Assembly (NCBI GenBank): GCA_025451715.1
Contig: JANWJY010000116.1
Span: forward strand, 1-8,322
Source: Fimbriimonadaceae bacterium
GTDB lineage: Bacteria; Armatimonadota; Fimbriimonadia; Fimbriimonadales; Fimbriimonadaceae
Length of the DNA: 8,322 nt
Direction: 5' to 3'
The position numbers were made by a program, and so were the translations under genes. The notes under the pieces are model-generated. The model saw nothing but the letters and a program-made list of their open reading frames with translations. It ran no database searches and was not told where the DNA came from. This document shows, in pieces, positions 1 to 8,322 of the stretch (positions are counted from its first letter, which is position 1; every line of letters begins with the position of its first letter).

Positions 1-1050
1 CACGACGCCGTCGAGCACGTCGCCGCGCTCAAGGCCAAGCGCGTGTTCCCGGTCCGGGTCGGGCGGTGGCAGTACGTGGCCGCGTCCGCCGTCGCGCTCG
101 CTTCGCTCGTGTTCCTGCTCGGCAACACTTGGTACAACTTCAACACCGAAGCGAGGAAGGCTAAGGAAGAGCTCGAGAAGATCGCCGCGCAGATCGAGCG
201 AGTCGCCAAGCCGATCCTCGACAACAAGGACGCGACGGAAGAGGAGAAGGCATTTGCGAACGAGCTCGACGCGTTCGCACGACGTCTCGACAAGGGCCGC
301 ATCAACAAAGAGGACGCGATCAAGCGCGCGAACGAACTCGCTAAGCAGGCGCAAAAGCTCAGCAAGAAGCGCACCGACCAAGCGTTTCAGAAGATGCAGA
401 CCGCTCGCGAACAAATGACGCGCTCGCAACTCGCCGAAAAGGGGCTCGACAAGAGCCAGCTCGACAAGCTCAACTTGGACCAGAAGCAGAAGCAGCTCCT
501 CGACCAGCTCCAGAAGGAGCTGGGCATCGATCCCAAGCAGGGCGAGGAGAAGTTCGGCCAAGAGCAGATGGACCAGCTCGGGCTACAGCAGATGGACGCC
601 TCGATGCTTAACCTGACCGATGAGCAGCGCGACAAGATCCGCGAGATGATCCAGAAGGAACTCAACGACATCGACAAGAAGCTCGCGGACGCGAGAGGGC
701 TGACTGCTGAGGAAATGGAGTCACTGCTCGAATCGAAGAAGAACCTCGAAGAGATGCAGGAACAGCTCGAGATCAGCGAGGAGGCGCGCAAGGCCCTCGA
801 GGAGTTCATGAACTCACCAGAGTTCAAGGACATCATGAAGGCGGTCAAGAAAATGCGGGAGGCGGCCAAGCAGGTCTCCGACGGCCAACCGCTCACCGAC
901 GAACAGATCGAGGACCTAGAACAGTTGATCGAGGACCTCGACAAGAAGCTAGAGGACTCCAAGTACCGCGAAATGGTCATCGAGCAGATGAAGGACGCGC
1001 TCGAAATGCTCAAGGCCGGGCACGCTACATGTGAGGCAGGTGGTACGTGA
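1..1050 (+). CDS. Membrane-anchored coiled-coil protein, 5' partial
   Basis: The frame is open from the first base, so the true start lies upstream. A GTG at 43 could serve as a start, but the 14 codons before it read as protein (ending in AALKAKRVFPVRV) and there is no ribosome binding site before it. Counting from base 1, residues about 23-41 form one hydrophobic segment (starting WQYVAASAVALASLVFLLG). The remaining 300 or so residues are almost entirely charged heptad-like helix rich in K, E, D, Q and L, for example LDKSQLDKLNLDQKQKQLL, as expected of a long coiled coil. Large proteins of this form often sit beside MoxR-DUF58-VWA operons, and the domain is probably an envelope scaffold or partner of the VWA proteins; that role is inference. 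The frame ends at TGA 1048-1050, after a Gly-rich stretch (CEAGGT). The same frame then stays open to 1413, so this is probably the front part of a longer, interrupted gene. Confidence 0.8.
   Translation, partial: HDAVEHVAALKAKRVFPVRVGRWQYVAASAVALASLVFLLGNTWYNFNTEARKAKEELEKIAAQIERVAKPILDNKDATEEEKAFANELDAFARRLDKGRINKEDAIKRANELAKQAQKLSKKRTDQAFQKMQTAREQMTRSQLAEKGLDKSQLDKLNLDQKQKQLLDQLQKELGIDPKQGEEKFGQEQMDQLGLQQMDASMLNLTDEQRDKIREMIQKELNDIDKKLADARGLTAEEMESLLESKKNLEEMQEQLEISEEARKALEEFMNSPEFKDIMKAVKKMREAAKQVSDGQPLTDEQIEDLEQLIEDLDKKLEDSKYREMVIEQMKDALEMLKAGHATCEAGGT
1048..1050 (+). other. In-frame TGA splitting the coiled-coil gene
   Basis: A single TGA is the only stop in this frame between base 1 and 1411. 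The codon before is ACG (Thr) and the one after CTG (Leu). A C-to-T change of CGA (Arg) would give this codon, so one substitution could explain the split. TGA is used as the ordinary stop of all the other complete genes in the window, so genome-wide recoding is unlikely. Confidence 0.6.
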
Positions 1051-1409
1051 CTGAGTAGCTTTGGCTTGGGCAGTATGCTCAAGGTCAATCCAAGCTTCGG
1101 TTCCGGCGGGCGCAGCAAGGACGACAACTTCCTCGGCTATGGCGGGATCAACAAGTCCGATCAAGAGCAGAAGGGCGAGGGCCAGACCAACCTCCTCGGC
1201 ATCAAGGGCCAGCGACAGGCCGGCGGCGAAGAGTGGTTCGTCGAAGTCAAGGCGCCGAGCGCGATGGGCGACAAAACGTCGGTCCCGTATGCGCGCGTGC
1301 TTCCGAAGTATCGGGAAGCCGCAGAAAAGTCGATCGACAGGAAGGAGATCCCCAAGGAGCACGAAAAGAGAGTGCGCGAATACTTCGAGAGCCTGACCGG
1401 AGGCAAAAA

Positions 1410-1413
<4 letters not shown>
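1051..1413 (+). CDS. C-terminal domain of the coiled-coil protein, separated by an in-frame stop
   Basis: This is the direct in-frame continuation of the upstream coiled-coil gene after its TGA. The first usable start codons are TTG 1066 and ATG 1075, and neither has a convincing ribosome binding site; AGGTGG at 1038-1043 lies 7 bases before a CTG at 1051. The product would be about 115 residues: a Gly/Ser/Asn-rich linker (SMLKVNPSFGSGGRSKDDN) followed by a compact region with WFVEVKAP, TSVPYARVLPKY and, at the end, a helix with KRVREYFESL. From memory, a segment of the form VPY-x(2)-V-x-P-x-Y...YF closes large coiled-coil or DUF4175-like proteins in similar operons, so I read this as the C-terminal domain of the gene in front of it. 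Reading is preserved without damage through all 121 codons, so it is either translated separately by reinitiation, reached by readthrough, or very recently cut off. The TGA at 1411-1413 overlaps the start of moxR. Confidence 0.55.
1399..1403 (+). promoter_or_regulatory. Ribosome binding site of moxR
   Basis: GGAGG lies 6 bases before the GTG at 1410. It decides the start of the ATPase, since the frame is open further upstream to beyond 1233 without a comparable site. Confidence 0.75.
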
Positions 1414-2414
<1,001 letters not shown>

Positions 2415-2417
2415 CAA

Positions 2418-2819
2418 GTGCAGGCGGCGAATCGACCGAGCCGTCTCGTATTGTATGGTCTGCCCGCCATTCCCGTTGTCGCGTTCGTTGCGTATGCCTT
2501 ATTCAGGTTTCAACTTCCAGACACCGATGGCTTTCACCTGCTTGCTACGTTGCCGCTGCTTGTTCTTGGCATGACTTGGTTCTTCTTGATCGCGGTCCCA
2601 AGTATCCGGAAGGTCTGGCTACTGCTGCCTCCAGTGTTTCTCATTGGGATTGTACTGATCGAGATGCAAATGCTCCCAGAGTCACTGCGTGATGTCCCAC
2701 GCCAGGTCTTAGGTGGGGCTTTGTTCATTGCTATCACCTTTGTCATCTTCTGTGGAGGTGACTTGCGCGATCGACGAAAGCGCAATCGTCAGTCCAGCGG
2801 GACAGAGGAGCCCGAATGA
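2418..2819 (+). CDS. Small polytopic membrane protein of unknown function
   Basis: I do not recognise this 133-residue protein. It has about four hydrophobic segments: residues 10-29 (starting LVLYGLPAIPVVAF), 40-60 (HLLATLPLLVLGMTWFFLI), 66-82 (VWLLLPPVFLIGIVLIE) and 97-112 (VLGGALFIAITFVIF), and a basic, charged C-terminus (DLRDRRKRNR). With four segments both ends would be on the same side, and the basic tail suggests the cytoplasm. The start is GTG 2418, 3 bases after the moxR stop, with AGGAG 8 bases upstream; its stop overlaps the DUF58 start (ATGA 2816-2819). The gene is clearly lower in GC (about 50-55% in the lines I counted) than the neighbours at about 65-70%, and uses many A/T-ending codons, which suggests a different origin or relaxed codon selection. 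It is not a standard member of the MoxR-DUF58-VWA set known to me. A membrane accessory to the complex is possible but unproven. Confidence 0.75.
   Translation: MQAANRPSRLVLYGLPAIPVVAFVAYALFRFQLPDTDGFHLLATLPLLVLGMTWFFLIAVPSIRKVWLLLPPVFLIGIVLIEMQMLPESLRDVPRQVLGGALFIAITFVIFCGGDLRDRRKRNRQSSGTEEPE
2804..2810 (+). promoter_or_regulatory. Ribosome binding site of the DUF58 gene
   Basis: AGAGGAG is 5 bases before the ATG at 2816 and lies within the end of the small membrane protein gene, so both genes share the junction. Confidence 0.7.
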
Positions 2820-3694
2820 GCCGGTTGGTGCTGACCCCCGGCGAGTTCCGCATCCTCGAAGGACTGCGCCTCAACCCCCGCAAGTCGTTCACCGGACGAG
2901 TGCGCGGCGAACGCCTGACGAAGAGGAAGGGCATCAGCATCGACTTCGACGACTACCGCGAGTACTCAGAGGGCGACGACCTTCGGCACCTCGACTGGAA
3001 CGTGCTCGCGCGGCTCGAGCATCCCGTCGTCAAGACGTACCGCGATGAGGAGGACCTCGCAGTGCACCTGCTCGTCGACGCGAGCTCCTCGATGTCGTTC
3101 GGCGAGCCCACGAAGCTCGACTACGCAAAGCGGCTGGCGTGCGCGTTCGGGTACGTCGCGCTGTGCGGCGGCGATGCCGTGTACCCGCGCGCGATCGGCG
3201 TCAGGCAACAGCCTGGCTCTGCGCTCCGGGGCCGTGCTTCCTACCCGCGGCTCGCGCGATGGACCACCGAGCTTCTTCCGATCGGTACACAGACGCTTGC
3301 GAACGAAATGCGCGCGTTCGCGAAGACCGGCGCGCGCCCAGGGCTCGCGGTCGTCATCACCGACGCGATGGACCCCGAGGTCGCGAGCGGAGTCAGGATC
3401 CTCGCGGGACGCGGGCACGAGGTTTGTGTCGTCCAAACTCTCAGCGACTTAGAGCTCCGCCCCGACCTCGAGGGCGACCTCCGGCTGCTCGACGTCGAGA
3501 ACGAGGGCGCCGTCGAGATCACCGCGAACAGCATCACACTGCGCGCATACGCCGACTCTCTTGCTAAGCACAATCAAGCCCTCGCAGAAGAGTGCCGTCG
3601 CATGGGCGGACGCCACACTCTCGTCGAGGTCGGCACGCCGCTCGACAAGGTCGTGAAGAACGTGCTCAAGAAGGAGGGCTGGGTCGCGGCATGA
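2816..3694 (+). CDS. DUF58 domain protein (VWA-like, MoxR partner)
   Basis: A 292-residue soluble protein of the DUF58 family, which is almost always encoded directly beside a MoxR ATPase. The signature is clear: SIDFDDYREYSEGDDLRHLDW at about 41-61, followed by NVLARLEHPVVKTYRDEED, then a VWA-like fold starting with LLVDASSSM (Asp88, Ser90 and Ser92 match the DxSxS metal site). Later strands include GLAVVITDAMDP and HEVCVVQTLSD. There is no membrane segment, so it should be cytosolic or peripheral, unlike many longer DUF58 proteins that begin with two helices. The ATG overlaps the previous stop in ATGA and has a good ribosome binding site. It probably acts as substrate or adaptor of the MoxR ATPase in assembling the envelope VWA proteins encoded downstream; the biochemical role of DUF58 is not established. 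Confidence 0.93.
   Translation: MSRLVLTPGEFRILEGLRLNPRKSFTGRVRGERLTKRKGISIDFDDYREYSEGDDLRHLDWNVLARLEHPVVKTYRDEEDLAVHLLVDASSSMSFGEPTKLDYAKRLACAFGYVALCGGDAVYPRAIGVRQQPGSALRGRASYPRLARWTTELLPIGTQTLANEMRAFAKTGARPGLAVVITDAMDPEVASGVRILAGRGHEVCVVQTLSDLELRPDLEGDLRLLDVENEGAVEITANSITLRAYADSLAKHNQALAEECRRMGGRHTLVEVGTPLDKVVKNVLKKEGWVAA
3671..3677 (+). promoter_or_regulatory. Distant ribosome binding site of the BatA-like gene
   Basis: AAGGAGG is a near-perfect site but sits 13 bases before the ATG at 3691, longer than usual. With the ATGA overlap, translation is probably coupled to the DUF58 gene. Confidence 0.45.
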
Positions 3695-5517
3695 ACCTGC
3701 AAAGCGCCGCGGCGCTCCTCTGGCTGCTCCCGCTCGGCGGGATCATCATCGCGCTGTACCTCCTGCGGATGCGGCGCAAGGACGTGCACGTTCCAGCGAC
3801 CTTCCTCTGGCCGGAGCGCACCGACGAGGTCCGAGCGAACGCGCTCTTCCAAAAACTGCGCTTCTCCTGGCTGCTCGTGCTGCAGCTCCTCGCACTCACG
3901 CTCTTTGTTTTCGCCCTCGCCAGACCGCAAACGCTTCAGAAGGGGCTTGCCGGCACCACCACTGTAGTCGTGCTCGACGCGAGCGCGTCGATGGGCGCGA
4001 CCGACGTCAAGCCGACCCGGTTTGACGAGGCGGTGAAGATCGTCGAGGGGATGGTCGCGAGCGCGAACCCCGGTGACCAGATCATGCTCATCGAGGCCGG
4101 TCCGTTCCCGCGCGTCGTGTTCCCGCTCAGCGCGGACCCGGCCGCGCAGAAGCGCGCACTGCAGTCGGTCCGCCGCGCAGACGCGCCGAGCGACATCGAG
4201 GAGGCGCTGCGCCTCGCCACCGCGAGGGTGGGGAAGATCGCGGGGGCGAAGATCGTGCTCCTGAGCGACGGAGTGTTCGAAGAGGTCGAGAACTTCTCTG
4301 CGGGCCAGGCGTCGCTCGTGTACAACAGGATCGGGCAGGGCCGCAACAACGTCGCGATCGAGGCGCTCGGCAGCACAGCTGGGCCCGAGGGCCGAATCGT
4401 GTACTGCGGCGTCAAGAACCACGCGCTCGACGAGCAGAAGGTCGACGTCACGGTCTACGCCGACGGGAAGGTCGTCAACTCGGAGACCGCCACCATCGGC
4501 AGTAACAAGACTTGGGGCCAGACTTTCCCCGCTCCGCCGGGCGTCAAGGTCGTCGAAGCGAGGATCGAGGTCGACGACATCCTCGACGCCGATGATTACG
4601 CCGTCGCTGTAGTCGATCCCGGCTCGTCGTTGCGCGTGCTGCTTGTCACGCCCGGCGACATCTTCCTCGAGCGCGCTCTCGCGCTCGACCCGCGCGTCAC
4701 GCTGGACAAGGCGCCCAAGGTCCCCGAGGGCGAGCAGGCGGGCACCGCGGGCCCGGGCACATACGACATCGTCGTGTTCGCGGGCGTGAAGGAGTCGCCC
4801 GTGAAGGCGAGGGGAATCCTCACGCTCGGCATGGCCGGGCCGAGCTCAAACGTCACGACGAGCGGACGGTCGAACAGCTTTACGTTCCTGCGCGCGGAGG
4901 AGCACGACATCATGCGCGGCGTCGACCTGCGCAACGTCTACATGGAGAACGTCGAGAAGGTCGCGCCGAAAGCGGCCGGACGCGTCGTCGCAGAGGGCCA
5001 GTCGGGGCCGCTGATCGTCGTCTCGGAGACCGACAAGCGACAAGTGTACGTCGGGTTCTCCCCGCTCGACTCCGACTTTCCGCTCACCGTCGGCTTTCCG
5101 ATCTTCGTCGCCAACGCGCTCGACTTTCTTGCCGGGAGCACGGTCAGCGACTCGTTCGCGATCCTCGCCGGCCAACAGTTCCAGCTCCCGGCGAAGACGG
5201 ACGAGAAGGCGACGCTGAAACGCCCCGACAAGTCGAGCGTGGAGATCGAGCCGCTGCAGGGCCGCTACATCGTGCGCGGGGTCGACCAGGTCGGCACTTA
5301 CTCGCTCTCAGCCGGAGACAGGACAGTAACCGTTTACGCGAACATGAGAGACGACAAGGAGTCGAGCGTGAACGCGCAAGAGTTCGTCAGCATCAAGAAG
5401 AAGGAGTTCAAGGCCGTCAGCGACCTACGCCGCTACGCCGACTTCTGGAAGCCGCTCGCGCTGCTCGCGCTGATCGTGCTCGCCATCGAGTGGTGGATGT
5501 ACGCGAGGAGGTCATGA
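3691..5517 (+). CDS. BatA-like membrane protein with VWA domain
   Basis: A 608-residue membrane protein. The N-terminus is the BatA (aerotolerance regulator N-terminal) domain: a first helix at about 6-25 (AAALLWLLPLGGIIIALYLL), then RMRRKDVHVPATFLWP, then a second helix at about 59-77 ending in LARPQ. A VWA domain follows, with metal-site motif DASAS at 96-100, the third-motif position held by Ser167 in PSDIEEAL, and LLSDG with Asp193. The middle (about 200-320) is beta-rich and Ig-like, and the next part (SLRVLLVTPGDIFLERAL onward) resembles the degenerate amidotransferase-like segment of such proteins. A final helix (KPLALLALIVLAIEWWMYA) lies near 585-603 and leaves a very short basic tail. 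The bulk is therefore extracytoplasmic. The chosen ATG overlaps the DUF58 stop and gives the expected family N-terminus; the frame is open upstream to 3592, but that would add a non-homologous extension. It probably works with the large VWA protein downstream as a partner of MoxR. Confidence 0.9.
   Translation: MNLQSAAALLWLLPLGGIIIALYLLRMRRKDVHVPATFLWPERTDEVRANALFQKLRFSWLLVLQLLALTLFVFALARPQTLQKGLAGTTTVVVLDASASMGATDVKPTRFDEAVKIVEGMVASANPGDQIMLIEAGPFPRVVFPLSADPAAQKRALQSVRRADAPSDIEEALRLATARVGKIAGAKIVLLSDGVFEEVENFSAGQASLVYNRIGQGRNNVAIEALGSTAGPEGRIVYCGVKNHALDEQKVDVTVYADGKVVNSETATIGSNKTWGQTFPAPPGVKVVEARIEVDDILDADDYAVAVVDPGSSLRVLLVTPGDIFLERALALDPRVTLDKAPKVPEGEQAGTAGPGTYDIVVFAGVKESPVKARGILTLGMAGPSSNVTTSGRSNSFTFLRAEEHDIMRGVDLRNVYMENVEKVAPKAAGRVVAEGQSGPLIVVSETDKRQVYVGFSPLDSDFPLTVGFPIFVANALDFLAGSTVSDSFAILAGQQFQLPAKTDEKATLKRPDKSSVEIEPLQGRYIVRGVDQVGTYSLSAGDRTVTVYANMRDDKESSVNAQEFVSIKKKEFKAVSDLRRYADFWKPLALLALIVLAIEWWMYARRS
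5505..5511 (+). promoter_or_regulatory. Unusually close ribosome binding site of the large VWA gene
   Basis: GAGGAGG ends only 2 bases before the ATG at 5514, closer than the usual 5-9. The start is nevertheless supported by the family-typical N-terminus (MRFTDPLWALLFLPL) and the ATGA overlap. Confidence 0.45.
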
Positions 5518-8322
5518 GGTTCACCGACCCGCTGTGGGCGCTCCTGTTCCTTCCGCTCATCGCGGGGCTCGTCTATAGCTGGCGAATGTTCCACGGGATC
5601 GCAAGGGTGCGCAAACGCATCGCGTTCGCTGTCCGGTTCGTGATGACTGCGTGCGTCGTGCTCGCTCTCATGGGGCCGCAATCGTACCGGGAGAACGAGG
5701 GCACCGCCGTCATCTTCCTCATCGACCGCAGCGACAGCGTCGCCGAGGCCGACCGCGCAGCCGCGATCGAGTTCGTCGACAGGGCTCTCAAGACGCTTGG
5801 GCCGAACGACGTCGCCGGAGTGATCGTGTTCGGCGCGGAGCCCGTCGTCGAGTCCGCCGCAGGCGGTAAGCGGCCGCTCAACATGCTGATGTCGGTCGTC
5901 GACTCCTCCGCTTCCGACATCGCCGCCGCCGTGCGCCTTGCCGCTGCGTCGTTCCCAGAGGGTAAGTCCCGCCGCATCGTCGTCGTCTCCGACGGAAACG
6001 AGACCCGCGGCGACGCCGCGCGCGCGGCCGAGGCCGCCGCGGTCGAAGAGGTCGAAGTCGACTACGTCGCGCTCGGATCGGTCCAGCGGCGGGTCGAGGC
6101 CAGCGTCCTGGAGATGCAAGCGCCGAGCGAGCGACGAGCGGACCAGCCGTTCGAGCTCCGCGTGCTCGTCGAGTCTAGCACCGAGCAGCAAGGCCGGCTC
6201 ATCATCGAGCGCAACGGCGTGGCGGTCAGTCAGACCGACGTGCAGCTCCCCGCAGGAAAGTCGTGGGTCGCCGTCGACCAAAAGCTGCTCGAACCTGGGT
6301 TTTATCGCTACCGAGCCGTGCTCGAAACGCCCGACGACACCGACCGGCGCAACAACGTCGGCGGGGCGTTCGTCAACGTCGAGGGCATGCCCAAGATCCT
6401 GCTCCTGCAGGAGGACCCCAGCAAGACAGAGCTCGCCGAGGCGCTGCAGAAACAGGGGATCAACGTCGACCTCTTCGGCCCTGAGGGGATCCCCGTGCGC
6501 GCAGAGGAGATCCAGCCCTATGACGCGATATTCCTCAACGACATCAACGCGGTCTCGTTCTCGAACCAACAGATGGAGCTGATCGAGTCCGCGGTCAACG
6601 ACACGGGGATCGGGCTCGCGATGATCGGCGGCGAAGAGAGCTTTCTTCCCGGGGGCTGGTACGGCACCAAGGTCGCCGACGCCCTGCCGGTCGACCTCAA
6701 CATCCGCCAGCGAAAGAGCTTCCCCAGCACGACTGTGCTCATCGTCGTGGACACATCGGGCTCGATGAGCATGGTCGAGGACGGCTATCCGAAGTATCAA
6801 CTCGCGATCCAGGCGGCCGAACGGACCGCTGAGCTGCTCTCGCCACAGGACCGGATCGGAGTTGCGGGAAGCACCGACGACATCGAGTACGTCGCGCCGA
6901 TAGCCAAGCTGACCAACAAGGCCGGGGTCATCAGCAACATCCGCAAGCTCCGGCCCGGAGGCGGCGGCGTGTATGCCCAGCCCTCGATGCAGTTCGCGGA
7001 CAAGGCGCTGCGAGCCGAGGACACCAAGGTCCGGCACCTCATCTTCCTAGCCGACGGCGCCGACACCGACACGTACGGAAACTCGATCGGCATCGTGAGC
7101 GCGATGCGTCGCGACAAGATCACGACGACGGTCGTCGCGATCGGCGACGGCAAGGACATTCCGTTCCTCAAGCAGCTCGCCACGGCCGGTGGCGGGCAGT
7201 TCCACCTCGCCGACAAAGCGAGCAAGCTCCCCCAAATCTTCACTCAGGACGTCGCGACGATGTCGCGCTCTGCGATCGAGGAGGGCGCGTTCTACCCCGA
7301 GCCCGCGGTCGGCGAAGAGATCCTCAGCGGTATCGACCCCGAGTCGTACCCGCCGCTCTACGCGTACTGCCTTGCTGACCTTCGGCCGCTTGCGCGGCTC
7401 GGGATGCGCTCACCGAAAGAGGACCCGATCCTCGCGACCTGGCAGTACGGCCTCGGCACCTCGCTCGCCTTCACAAGCGACGCGAAGTCGCAGTGGGCGA
7501 GGCAGTGGGTGCCCTGGTCCGGGTTCGCGCAGTTCTGGTCGCAGGCCGCGCGCGCGGTCTCTCGCCGCGCGACGCGAAACGACTACCAGGTCGAGGTCAA
7601 GCCGGTCGGCGGCTTCGGCGAGATCACGGTGCACGCCTACGACCGGCTCGGAAACCCGATCGTCAACAACGACACCAACGTTCGCGTCAGCACTCCCACC
7701 GGGCAGAGCCGCGACGTCAAGCTCACGCAGGAGGCGCCGGGCGTCTTCAAGGGACGGTTCTCCGCAGAGGAGCTCGGCAGTTACATCGTCACGGTGGCAG
7801 AGGAGGGCGCAAGCGGCGACACTCGCGTGTCGTCGAGCGGGTTCTCGATCCCGTATCCGCCCGAGTACCAGTACCAGGCCTCAAACACGCCGCTGCTCGA
7901 AGGGATGGCGGGCGTCAGTGGCGGCCAGGCCCTGGTCAATCCGGTCGATGCGCTGCGCCCGGTTTCCCGTCCTGGCTTTTCGATCACCGACCTGTGGCTC
8001 GCGTTCCTCACAGTCGCAGCGCTGTTGCTGCCGCTCGACATCGGTGTGCGACGGCTCGCGCTGCCGCTCAGCGAGATGTGGGCGAAGGCGATGGCGTTCT
8101 TCCAGCGCCGTCGCGAGCGAGCGCAGGAGTCCTCCGGGGCGGTGGAACGGATCGAAAGGCTCCGGACCGCCAAGCATGCCGTGGTGCACGAGCAGTCCGG
8201 CGACGCTGCGTCGGCCCGCGTGGTCATCCAGAGCGAGCGCAAGTCCCCTGAGCGCACCGCGCCCCCCGCGGCGACCGGGGCGACGGCCTCTCAGCTCCTT
8301 GCCGCAAAGCGGAAGCGGCGGG
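5514..8322 (+). CDS. Large membrane protein with two VWA domains and a GATase-like domain, 3' partial
   Basis: 936 complete codons are visible without a stop; the gene continues beyond the window. Two helices come first (about 6-22 and 36-54). VWA domain 1 follows: metal-site motif DRSDS at 71-75, Ser134 at the third-motif position, and VVVSDG with Asp160. After a beta-rich segment, residues about 293-400 form a class I glutamine-amidotransferase-like fold (MPKILLLQEDPSKTELAEAL, then AMIGGEESFLPGGWYG). No cysteine is present at the usual nucleophile position, so it is probably not an enzyme. VWA domain 2 begins near 407 with DTSGS at 413-417 and LADG with Asp514; at the third-motif position it has GGGG (482-485) where Thr is usual. 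DPILATWQYGLGTSLAFTSD is typical of the family. An Ig-like beta domain follows (about 691-757), then a helix at about 827-847 and a basic cytosolic tail (ending LLAAKRKRR) that is probably near the true C-terminus. Most of the protein should be extracytoplasmic. Proteins of this type are often annotated as glutamine amidotransferase, which is misleading here. Confidence 0.9.
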   Translation, partial: MRFTDPLWALLFLPLIAGLVYSWRMFHGIARVRKRIAFAVRFVMTACVVLALMGPQSYRENEGTAVIFLIDRSDSVAEADRAAAIEFVDRALKTLGPNDVAGVIVFGAEPVVESAAGGKRPLNMLMSVVDSSASDIAAAVRLAAASFPEGKSRRIVVVSDGNETRGDAARAAEAAAVEEVEVDYVALGSVQRRVEASVLEMQAPSERRADQPFELRVLVESSTEQQGRLIIERNGVAVSQTDVQLPAGKSWVAVDQKLLEPGFYRYRAVLETPDDTDRRNNVGGAFVNVEGMPKILLLQEDPSKTELAEALQKQGINVDLFGPEGIPVRAEEIQPYDAIFLNDINAVSFSNQQMELIESAVNDTGIGLAMIGGEESFLPGGWYGTKVADALPVDLNIRQRKSFPSTTVLIVVDTSGSMSMVEDGYPKYQLAIQAAERTAELLSPQDRIGVAGSTDDIEYVAPIAKLTNKAGVISNIRKLRPGGGGVYAQPSMQFADKALRAEDTKVRHLIFLADGADTDTYGNSIGIVSAMRRDKITTTVVAIGDGKDIPFLKQLATAGGGQFHLADKASKLPQIFTQDVATMSRSAIEEGAFYPEPAVGEEILSGIDPESYPPLYAYCLADLRPLARLGMRSPKEDPILATWQYGLGTSLAFTSDAKSQWARQWVPWSGFAQFWSQAARAVSRRATRNDYQVEVKPVGGFGEITVHAYDRLGNPIVNNDTNVRVSTPTGQSRDVKLTQEAPGVFKGRFSAEELGSYIVTVAEEGASGDTRVSSSGFSIPYPPEYQYQASNTPLLEGMAGVSGGQALVNPVDALRPVSRPGFSITDLWLAFLTVAALLLPLDIGVRRLALPLSEMWAKAMAFFQRRRERAQESSGAVERIERLRTAKHAVVHEQSGDAASARVVIQSERKSPERTAPPAATGATASQLLAAKRKRR

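Noticed and set aside
43..45. GTG as the start of the coiled-coil gene
   Set aside because: No ribosome binding site precedes it and the frame before it reads as protein to the window edge, with a basic stretch that belongs to the region before the membrane segment.
1048..1050. Selenocysteine codon or alternative genetic code
   Set aside because: TGA is the normal stop of the other complete genes here, the neighbouring residues do not resemble a selenoprotein active site, and I see no clear hairpin after it. I could not test folding, so this is unlikely rather than excluded.
1233..1409. Longer N-terminus for the MoxR ATPase
   Set aside because: The upstream extension overlaps the C-terminal domain of the coiled-coil gene in another frame and does not resemble MoxR. 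GTG 1410 has a good ribosome binding site.
5433..7037. 534-codon open frame on the minus strand
   Set aside because: It lies antisense to the BatA-like and large VWA genes, has low-complexity R/D/L/V/H-rich translation, and no recognisable domain. It is the usual mirror of a high-GC gene with strong codon bias.
7493..8251. 252-codon + strand open frame within the large VWA gene
   Set aside because: Arg/Gly-rich shadow of the real frame, which here encodes the Ig-like domain and the last helix.

Overview
The window is one continuous, tightly packed, high-GC bacterial gene cluster on the + strand. Typical genes are roughly 65-70% GC in the lines I counted by hand. Both the first and the last gene run off the window edges. 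It is a MoxR/von Willebrand factor A (VWA) locus: an AAA+ MoxR ATPase, a DUF58 protein, a BatA-like membrane VWA protein and a very large membrane protein with two VWA domains around a glutamine-amidotransferase-like domain. They are preceded by a membrane-anchored coiled-coil protein. Such clusters, including the large VWA/GATase-like protein, are known from Armatimonadota, Planctomycetota, Chloroflexota and related phyla. The gene set and GC suggest an Armatimonadota-like genome, but this is inference and no marker gene settles it.

Layout. 1-1050: 5'-truncated coiled-coil protein with one transmembrane segment, closed by TGA. 1051-1413: the same frame continues open after that single TGA and encodes what looks like the C-terminal domain of the same protein. 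1410-2414: MoxR ATPase (GTG start). 2418-2819: an unrecognised four-helix membrane protein of 133 residues, clearly lower in GC (about 50-55%). 2816-3694: DUF58 protein. 3691-5517: BatA-like VWA protein. 5514-8322: large VWA/GATase-like protein, open at the 3' edge. Four of the junctions overlap by 4 bases (GTGA or ATGA), the fifth has a 3-base gap. No intergenic region, promoter, terminator, RNA gene, mobile element or CRISPR array is visible.

How the genes may work together. By analogy with the Bat/MoxR and RavA-ViaA systems, the MoxR ATPase probably acts as a metal- and ATP-dependent remodelling chaperone on VWA-domain partners. The DUF58 protein would be its cytosolic partner. The two membrane VWA proteins and the coiled-coil protein would form or assemble an envelope-associated complex. 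The substrate is unknown. The two unusual points are the single in-frame stop that splits the coiled-coil gene, and the low-GC membrane gene sitting between moxR and the DUF58 gene. The rest looks like an ordinary, intact example of a widespread but poorly understood operon type.
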